Shown: piece by piece, positions 58,283-64,000 of the stretch | How the letters are laid out: each line of letters starts with the position of its first letter | Numbering within the stretch: the stretch's first letter is position 1 | Origin: Microbacterium lacticum | GTDB taxonomy: Bacteria; Actinomycetota; Actinomycetes; Actinomycetales; Microbacteriaceae | Assembly (NCBI RefSeq): GCF_006716815.1 | Contig: NZ_VFPS01000002.1 | Span: 248,001-312,000, forward strand | Reading direction: 5' to 3' | Length of the DNA stretch: 64,000 bases | Notes under the pieces: generated by a model | Database searches by the model: none | Seen by the model: only the letters and a program-made list of their open reading frames with translations | What the model was told of the DNA's origin: nothing | Position numbers and translations under genes: made by a program

Positions 58283-59191
58283 ATGTCCCGCATCCGCACC
58301 CGCCTCGCCGCCGCCGTCGGCGTGGCCGCCGTCGCTGCCCTCGCCTTCTCCGGCTGCGCCTCGTCCGACCCGCTCACCGGCGGCGGCGAGAGCTCGGCCC
58401 CGGCATCCGACACCATCTTCATCGGCTCGCAGGCGTACTACTCGAACGAGATCATCGCCGAGATCTACGCGCAGGCCCTCGAGGGCGCCGGGTTCACCGT
58501 CGACCGTAAGTTCAACATCGGGCAGCGCGAGGCGATCATCCCGGCGGTGCAGGACGGGACCGTCCAGCTCACGCCCGAGTACACCGGCAACCTGCTGCAG
58601 TACTTCGACAAGACGACGACCGCGAGGACGACCGACGAGGTCTACGCGGCCCTCAAGAAGGCGCTGCCCGAGGGGCTCGCCGTGCTCGACCAGTCGCCCG
58701 CCACCGATCAGGACTCGTACAACGTGACGGCGGCGTTCGCGGCGGAGCACAACCTGAAGAGCATCGGCGACCTCGCCGGCATCTCGCCGCTCGTCTTGGG
58801 CGGTCCGCCCGAGCTGGAGCAGCGCCCGTACGGTCCGACAGGTCTCAAGGAGAAGTACGGCGTCGACGTCACCTTCCGGGCCACCGCCGACACGACGGTC
58901 GACGAACTCGTCGCCGGCAACATCCAGGTCGCGAACGTGTACAGCGCGGAGCCCGACATCAAGACGAAGAACCTGGTGACCCTCGCAGACCCGAAGGGCC
59001 TCTTCCTCGCGTCGCACGTCGTACCGCTCGTCAACGCGGCATTCCCCTCGGATGCCGCCGACGTCATCAACAAGATCAGCGCCGCATTGACTCCCGACGG
59101 TCTCGTGGCACTCAACGTGGAGTCGAAAGTCCACCAGAAGTCGTCGAAGGACATCGCCGCCGCCTGGCTGAAGGCCAACGACCTCGGCTGA
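58283..59191 (+). CDS. osmoprotectant ABC transporter, substrate-binding lipoprotein
   Basis: 302-residue lipoprotein of the OpuBC/ProX family. Signal peptide with lipobox LAFSGCASS (Cys at about residue 25), then IFIGSQAYYSNEIIAEIYAQ and QLTPEYTGNLLQYFD, the aromatic and carboxylate residues typical of betaine/choline binding pockets; the fold closes with VANVYSAEPDIKTKNLVTL. Last gene of the operon, followed by a strong terminator. Confidence 0.95.
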   Translation: MSRIRTRLAAAVGVAAVAALAFSGCASSDPLTGGGESSAPASDTIFIGSQAYYSNEIIAEIYAQALEGAGFTVDRKFNIGQREAIIPAVQDGTVQLTPEYTGNLLQYFDKTTTARTTDEVYAALKKALPEGLAVLDQSPATDQDSYNVTAAFAAEHNLKSIGDLAGISPLVLGGPPELEQRPYGPTGLKEKYGVDVTFRATADTTVDELVAGNIQVANVYSAEPDIKTKNLVTLADPKGLFLASHVVPLVNAAFPSDAADVINKISAALTPDGLVALNVESKVHQKSSKDIAAAWLKANDLG

Positions 59192-59204
59192 GCACCGACG
59201 CGGA

Positions 59205-59233
59205 ACGGCCGGGGGCGTGCCCCCGGCCGTTTT
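59205..59233 (+). terminator. intrinsic terminator of the osmoprotectant operon
   Basis: Perfect 12-bp GC stem ACGGCCGGGGGC / GCCCCCGGCCGT with a two-base loop, followed directly by TTTTC. Confidence 0.9.
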
Positions 59234-59296
59234 CGTGTGCGCTGGCCGCGGGCGGCGCGACGGTGCGAACCCGCGCGGACGCTCGCGGCCCGCAGA

Positions 59297-60225
59297 TCAG
59301 AACGCGGCGAGGTCGGTGCGCAGCCTCGCGCCGGTGTACTCCCGGCGCAGGATGCCGCGGCGGCGCAGCACCGGCACGAGCTCGTCGAGCGTGCGGTGCA
59401 CCGTCACGGGGTGCAGGTCTCCCCAGAGCAGCACCCCGTCGTTGCCCCACGTGCCGAGCTCCTCGACGAGGTCGGCGAACTCGTCGGCCGTGCCGACGAA
59501 GCCGGTGCGGTCGGCGATCCGGCCGAGCCTCGCGAGGGCCGTGAGGTGCGCACGCAGCGGCGTCGTCGCCCGGTCGCGGTCGCCGATGAGCCGGCGCAGC
59601 GAGCCCTGAGACACGTGCTCGGCGAAGAGTGCCTCGGGCAGCGGCGCGTCGAGGTCGAGCGCCGTGAGGTCGGTCTCGAGGTCGCTCGACTGCCGCTGCG
59701 CGATCTGGCGCAGCGTCGCCTCGTCGGGCTGCGCAGACGCGGCGACGAGCCGGTCGGCCTCCTCCGGCGACGACACGATCACGGGCTGGATCGCGAACAT
59801 GATCGTGACGTCCGACGGGGCACGGCCGGCGGCGACGGCCGCCGCGTGGATACGGGCGCGGTACTCCCGCACGCTCCTCTCCGTGAGGGGCGCGAGCGCC
59901 AGCTGGATGTCGGAGTTCGTCCCCGCGAACGCGAGTCCCCGCCCAGACCCGCCCGGCGAGGCGATCACCGGGTCGCCGCGCTCGAACGGCACCGCGTTCA
60001 GCGGCCCGTCGAAGGCGTAGTACTCGCCGCGGTGCGCCGTGGCATCCAGTCGCGTGCCGTCGGCGTAGACGCCGGACGGGGCGTCGCGGACGAGGGCCCC
60101 CTCGCCCCACGAGCGCCAGAGGGCGCGAATGCCGCTCAGCCACTCCTCGGCGCGGTCGTACGCCGCATCGTGGCCGAGTGCCGGCGCGTCGCCGAAGTGG
60201 CGCGCGCTGCCGGTGTGCACATCCA
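59297..60225 (-). pseudogene. LLM-class flavin monooxygenase, N-terminus missing
   Basis: About 309 codons of the NtaA/SnaA/DszA family of FMN-dependent oxygenases: DVHTGSARHFGDAPALGH, YDRAEEWLSGIRALWRSWGE, FDGPLNAVPFERGDPVIASP and the C-terminal barrel end FVGTADEFADLVEEL, with YTGARLRTDLAAF at the stop. The first ~130-150 residues, with the FMN site and first barrel strands, are absent. The frame stays open into an antisense methyltransferase fragment, so no real start remains. Joined head-to-head with that fragment at about 60225. Confidence 0.85.
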
Positions 60226-60751
60226 GCAGCTCGAGACCGCCGGCGACGTCGACATCACGTGGCTGAGCCGCGACGGTCGCCCCGCGGGCACCACGACGCT
60301 GCTGCAGGATGCCCTCCTGCGGCTGCTCGTGCCGCCGTCGCAGGCGCGCGCCGCCGCCGACCTGGCCGCCGGCGACACCGGCGCCGGTGCCGGTGCCGGC
60401 GAGATCGTCGTGGAGACCGGCGGACTGCTCGACCGTCGACCGGAGCTCGCCGAGGCCTACCTGCTCGTCGGGGCGCTGGCCGAGTTCGGCGACGACGACG
60501 CCGCGCACGTGCTCGCCGAGGCCGCCGCGTCGACCCGTGGGGGCGGCGTGCTCGTGCTCGAAGACCCGCACACCGACGAGACCGACGACGAGCACGAACT
60601 CGAACACGACCTCGAGCTGCTCGCGGTGCACGGCGGCGCCCTGCGCACCGAGAGCCGGCTGGATGCCCTCGCCGAGGCGGCGGGGCTACGCCCCGGCGGG
60701 CGCGAGATCGTCGGGTGGGGGCGGGCCCTCCGCCGCTACGAGCGGGTCTGA
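60226..60751 (+). pseudogene. SAM methyltransferase-like protein, C-terminal part
   Basis: About 175 codons with no start: VDITWLSRDGRPAGTTTLLQ, GLLDRRPELAEAYLLVGALA, GGGVLVLEDPHTDETDDEHE and LEHDLELLAVHGGALRTESR, resembling the end of O-methyltransferase-type (Dot-like) proteins with the D-x-x-A-H-x-L pattern. The SAM-binding first half is missing. A Gly/Ala/Glu-rich stretch (GAGAGAGEI) is visible. The convergent YcaQ-like gene ends four bases beyond. Confidence 0.75.
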
Positions 60752-60754
60752 GGG

Positions 60755-61858
60755 TCAGCGCGGGCGCGCGACCGGCACGCCCAGCCACTCCGCCAGGTCG
60801 CTGATCTCGGCATCCACCATCTCGCGCTCCTCGTCGTCGAGAGCGAGCCGCGGGTCGGTGACGTCGAGCTCGTGCACCGCGGTCACGACGAGGTTCTCCT
60901 TCTTCTTGTCGAGCTGCGCGTCGAGGAGGGCCGCGAAGCGGTCGCCCACGAGCACCGGGTGCACGAAGTAGCCGTAGCGGCGCTGCGCCTTCGGCTTGAA
61001 CTGCTCGAGCACGAACTCGAACCCGAACAGCTCCGTCAGCCGCGGCCGGTCGAAGAGCATGCCGTCGTAGGGGTTCAGGATCGCGACGCGGCCGCCCGGG
61101 TCGTCGTCGAGGTTCGCCAGCGCGGCGGGGTCGACCCGCCACTTCCATGTCGAGCCGTCGACCGTCGCGGGCACCCCGGCGGATCCGACGGGCGTCCAGG
61201 GCGAGCGCTGCCGCGCGATCCCGGCCGCCTGCAGCCGGCGCTCCTCCAGCACGGCACCGGCCTCGTCGTAGTCGAGCACCGGCGCCTCGGCGAAGACCCG
61301 CTCGCCGACATCCCACACCCGCTGGCGGCCCTGACGGCCGACGATCGCCGTCTCGCCGAGATACGAGAGCAGCTCGAGCATGCGCGGTACCTGGTTCGAT
61401 CCGTACCAGCCGGCCTCGTTCTTGTGCGCGAGCTGGCTCGTGTCGGGTATCTGCGCCGCGAGCATCGGGCCCTCGGCGCGCAGCCGGTCGAGCACGTCGG
61501 CGCGGAAGCGGGCGTTGGCCTCGAGCCACTGCGTCGCCTGCGTACGGAACACGCGTCCGCGCATGCGCGCGAGGTGCGCCGGCAGGAGCGACGCGGGGCG
61601 GAAGTGCCCGTCGAACTCGAACAGGGTCCGGTCGCGCTCGACCGAGCTCGCGAGCTGGCCCGGCTCGTAGCCCCAGCCGATGCGGCTGAACAGGATCGTC
61701 TGCTCAGACGGCGCGATCGTCGCCGTCGGGTCGATCTTGATCGCGCCGAGCTGCTCGGCCACCTCGACCACGTCGCCGGGCCGCGCGGCATCGAGCAGCT
61801 GCGCGCGCACCACGAGGCGGCGGGCGTCATCCCGGCTGAGGTGCACAGTCTCCGACAC
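60755..61858 (-). CDS. winged-helix DNA glycosylase of the YcaQ/AlkZ (AlkX) family
   Basis: 367 residues from GTG (VSETVHLSRDDARRLVVRAQ), chosen because TACGCT lies seven bases upstream. Family members unhook interstrand DNA crosslinks or excise bulky alkylated bases. Tandem winged helices and the LGAIKIDPTATIAPSEQTIL segment are seen; WDVGERVFAE and NPYDGMLFDRPRLTELF are family landmarks near the middle and end. The catalytic Q-x-D/Q position reads Lys41-Ile-Asp43, so the usual Gln is a Lys. Intact. Confidence 0.88.
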   Translation of the reverse strand: MSETVHLSRDDARRLVVRAQLLDAARPGDVVEVAEQLGAIKIDPTATIAPSEQTILFSRIGWGYEPGQLASSVERDRTLFEFDGHFRPASLLPAHLARMRGRVFRTQATQWLEANARFRADVLDRLRAEGPMLAAQIPDTSQLAHKNEAGWYGSNQVPRMLELLSYLGETAIVGRQGRQRVWDVGERVFAEAPVLDYDEAGAVLEERRLQAAGIARQRSPWTPVGSAGVPATVDGSTWKWRVDPAALANLDDDPGGRVAILNPYDGMLFDRPRLTELFGFEFVLEQFKPKAQRRYGYFVHPVLVGDRFAALLDAQLDKKKENLVVTAVHELDVTDPRLALDDEEREMVDAEISDLAEWLGVPVARPR

Positions 61859-61865
61859 GTTCGCG

Positions 61866-61871
61866 AGCGTA
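61866..61871 (-). promoter_or_regulatory. -10 hexamer TACGCT of the YcaQ-like gene
   Basis: Seven bases before the GTG at 61858; leaderless type. Confidence 0.55.
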
Positions 61872-61951
61872 CCGCCGGGCGCCGACACGGCGCGCGGTGG
61901 GCACCGGGCGGGCGGGCGGCGAGGCGCCGCGTGCGGCCGGCGAGGATCCGA

Positions 61952-62359
61952 TCAGCCGACGCGCTCGGCGTCGGATCCCGCGCGGACGGGCCGGCGATGC
62001 GTCCGCCGGGAGACCAGACCGGCGAGCGCACGCCAGCCGACGAGGAACACGAAGAGCACGATCGCCGCGACGACGATGAACGAGACCGCGACCCCCTGAC
62101 CCGTCGCGGCGCGAAGCAGCATCCCGCCCGCCACGGTGATCGCCCACACCGGCAGGCCCGTGCGCACCGGGGCGAGCGGCGCCAGCCATGCGCGGGCGAT
62201 GAGCCACCCGGCTGCGAACGCCGCGAGGAACGGCCACGCCGTGGTCCAGAGCCCCACGAGCACGTTCTCGGCGTGGCTGAGCCGCCCGGTGGCCGCGAAC
62301 ACGACGACGAACGCGGTGTCGACACCGAGCGCCGCCAATGCGGTGCGCGAAGAGGTCAT
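61952..62359 (-). CDS. DUF3054 membrane protein
   Basis: 135 residues with four predicted helices: DTAFVVVFAATGRLSHAENV, LVGLWTTAWPFLAAFAAGWL, VWAITVAGGMLLRAATGQG and VAVSFIVVAAIVLFVFLVGW. The RLSHAE motif after the first helix is typical of DUF3054. Function unknown. Leaderless-type TACGCT six bases before the ATG. Confidence 0.88.
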   Translation of the reverse strand: MTSSRTALAALGVDTAFVVVFAATGRLSHAENVLVGLWTTAWPFLAAFAAGWLIARAWLAPLAPVRTGLPVWAITVAGGMLLRAATGQGVAVSFIVVAAIVLFVFLVGWRALAGLVSRRTHRRPVRAGSDAERVG

Positions 62360-62365
62360 GCCTCC

Positions 62366-62371
62366 AGCGTA
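62366..62371 (-). promoter_or_regulatory. -10 hexamer TACGCT of the DUF3054 gene
   Basis: Six bases before the ATG at 62359; the spacer GGAGGC looks like a ribosome site but is too close. Confidence 0.55.
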
Positions 62372-62380
62372 CGTCGCGCC

Positions 62381-62450
62381 GTCACTGCCCTCGCGTCACC
62401 GCACTGCCGTCACCGCACTGCCGTCACCGCACTGGCGTCACCGCACCGAC
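62381..62450. repeat. 14-bp tandem repeat at the SDR 3' end
   Basis: Five head-to-tail units; two exact copies of GTCACCGCACTGCC (62395 and 62409), one with a single change (62423), and degenerate outer copies (62381, 62437). The last unit holds the SDR stop codon. A possible variable-number repeat. Confidence 0.9.
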
Positions 62451-63435
62451 CAGCCGCCGTCGCTCGGCAGCACCACGCCGTTGAGGTTCACGCCGTCGTC
62501 GGACAGGAGGAAGGTGATGGATGCCGCGAGCTGCTCGGCCGTCGCCAGGGTCGGGATCGACGACTGGAACGGCTGCAGGCGCGCCTGACCGGCCTCCGAG
62601 ACGTGCGGCGGGAACGGGATGCCCGTCGCGACGCCGCCCGGGGCGACGGCGTTCACGCGGATGCCGTCGGGCCCGTACATGAAGGCCGCGGATCGGGTCA
62701 TGCCGATGACGGCATGCTTGCTCGTCGTGTAGGCGTTGCCCGATGCCGAGCCACGCAGGCCCGCCTCCGAGGCGATGTTGACGATCGATCCGGCGCCGGC
62801 GGCGATCGTCGCGGGCAGCACCGCGCGGGTGAGCGTGAACGCGCCCGTGACGTTGACGCCCATGACGCGCTCCCACATGGCATCCGTCGTCTCGTGCAGC
62901 GGCGAGAAGTCGTCGTTGATGCCCGCGACGTTGGCGAGGCCGTCGATGCGCGCCCCCGCGGCGGCGACGATCGCGTCGACCGACTCCTGGGCCGTGATGT
63001 CGCCCGCGACCGTGACGATCTCGGCGGCGGCGCCCCGCAGGTCGGCGGCGAACGCGTCGAGCTTCTCGGCCGAGATGTCGACCGCGATCACGCGGCCTCC
63101 TTCGCGCGCGACCCGCGACGCCGTGGCCCGCCCGATGCCGCTCGCGGCGCCGGTGACGATGACGGTCTTGCCGGCGAAGCGGCCCGGCGTGACCTTCTCC
63201 ACCCAGCCGGTCGGCGCCGACTCCTCGGGCGCGACCCCGCCGTTCGCCTGCAGCACGAGGTCGTCGACGACCGACTGCGGCATCTGGCCCTGGCTGAGCG
63301 CGACGAGCTGCTGCAGCGGCAGTCCGCGCAGCGGCGCGAGGGTCTCCTCCCCCGCTCCCGACGCGGCGAGCAGGCCGCGCACGAGCGGTCCGCCGACCTC
63401 GCTGTCGAGCCAGGCTCCGTCGCCGAGTTCCCGTC
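62438..63435 (-). pseudogene. short-chain dehydrogenase with lost 5' end
   Basis: The SDR domain is complete: VIVTGAASGIGRATASRVAR, NVAGINDDFSPLHE, catalytic YTTSKHA with IASEAGL, and the C-terminal PSDGGWSVR. It carries an extra N-terminal helical segment of about 75 residues (VGGPLVRGLLAASGAGEETL, PLRGLPLQQLVALSQGQMPQ, VVDDLVLQANGG). The sequence upstream of residue ~75 turns into antisense TetR sequence at about 63435, so the original start is missing and the present open frame has an artificial N-terminus. The catalytic part could still be made from an internal start. Confidence 0.8.
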
Positions 63436-64000
63436 GCGGACGCGGCACGCGTGCAGGCCTGGATGCCGAGGCCATCGTCGCCGCGGCGCGCGGACTCGAC
63501 CCCGAAGAACTCACGATGCAAGAGGTCGCGAACGCGCTCGGCGTCGACCGCAAGGCCCTCAATCACCACGTGACCGACCGTGAGAGCCTGCTCGAGCTGC
63601 TCGCGATCGACGCCTTCCGCACGCGCTTCGCCGAGGCCGACGTCGATCTCGGCGACACCTGGCAGGACGCCTGCCGCACCTACGCGGAGAACATGTGGCA
63701 AGCCTCATGGACACCGGTCAGTGGCTCGCGCACTTCCGCTTCACGACCCCGCGCGACCTCGCGATCGCGGCCCCCGCCGAGGTGATCGCCGAACGGATGC
63801 TGGCCGCCGGGTTCGACCGCGTCGTCGTGAGCCGTGCGATGCACCTGCTCGTCACCATCTGCCGCGGCTTCGCCCAGGACGCGGTCATCGGCGCCCGCGC
63901 GGGCGGGCATCCGCAGTTCGAGGACCTGCGCGCCGCGTTCGCGGCGGAGCGCCGCGGCTACCCCGCCCTCCGCCGGCTCGTCGACGCGCGCGTCGACAAC
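63436..64000 (+). pseudogene. TetR regulator, 5' end missing, frameshifted, runs off the window
   Basis: Winged part seen from LDAEAIVAAARGLDPEELTM, QEVANALGVDRKALNHHVTD and RESLLELLAIDAFRTRFAEA (HTH and helix 4 of TetR). No start codon is present before it: the frame continues open into antisense SDR. Near 63700 a one-base shift is needed to continue MDTGQWLAHFRFTTPRDLAI and GFDRVVVSRAMHLLVTICRG, the ligand-binding helices. The 3' end lies beyond the window. Divergent from the SDR, which it probably regulated. Confidence 0.8.

Overview
The window is about 70% GC, almost fully coding, and carries genes typical of a Gram-positive actinobacterium of the family Microbacteriaceae, most likely Microbacterium or a close relative (inferred from gene content and order; no 16S rRNA is present). 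Markers include a minimal Tad pilus locus beside topA, malate:quinone oxidoreductase, a class A PBP with C-terminal PASTA domains, an aspartokinase with an internal beta-subunit start, a ThrE-type exporter, and many leaderless TACGCT-type promoters.

Layout. 1-5.7 kb: 5' part of topA, then a five-gene Tad/Flp secretion operon on the minus strand, then a 434-bp divergent region with two hairpins. 5.7-9.1 kb: acs, then HxlR-VOC and RidA-DUF4177 pairs. 9.2-13.7 kb: PBP, metallophosphoesterase, tRNA-Pro, HAD phosphatase. 13.8-16.6 kb: L-lactate dehydrogenase with a FadR-type regulator and a broken DUF1295 gene. 16.6-23.7 kb: tdk-mqo, asd-lysC, thrE and a broken EamA transporter. 23.7-26.4 kb: dnaX-recR. 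26.5-34.6 kb: a FAD oxidoreductase, a GH65 phosphorylase with beta-phosphoglucomutase, ackA-pta, and the SRP RNA. 34.7-39.3 kb: MoxR-DUF58-transglutaminase operon. 39.3-40.5 kb: gene debris (DAACS symporter, DUF222/HNH, GH113) and tRNA-Ser. 40.5-51 kb: NUDIX, siderophore-interacting protein, ATP-grasp, two SDRs, PIN toxin, NYN, lactonase, MFS, msrA, M18 aminopeptidase. 51-55.9 kb: a hydrolase fragment facing an EamA fragment behind a guanidine-I riboswitch, a frameshifted UbiB-like kinase with its PadR regulator, and a flavoprotein disulfide reductase. 56-59.2 kb: a complete OpuB-type osmoprotectant ABC operon. 59.3-64 kb: truncated monooxygenase, methyltransferase, SDR and TetR genes around an intact YcaQ-like gene and a DUF3054 gene.

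Metabolic logic: acs and pta-ackA serve acetate/acetyl-CoA exchange, lldD and mqo feed the quinone pool, asd-lysC start the aspartate-family pathway with thrE beside them, and GH65-pgmB turn an alpha-disaccharide into glucose 6-phosphate.

Two window-wide patterns stand out. First, at least nine places show genes with the core or the facing ends missing, and three more genes carry one-base frameshifts; this is either a burst of gene decay or an assembly/consensus problem, and it must be settled before any of these loci is interpreted. Second, at least twelve genes begin six or seven bases after a TANNNT (mostly TACGCT) hexamer, which marks leaderless transcripts and fixes several start codons. 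I did not find a convincing wholly new biological system, CRISPR array, prophage or insertion sequence.
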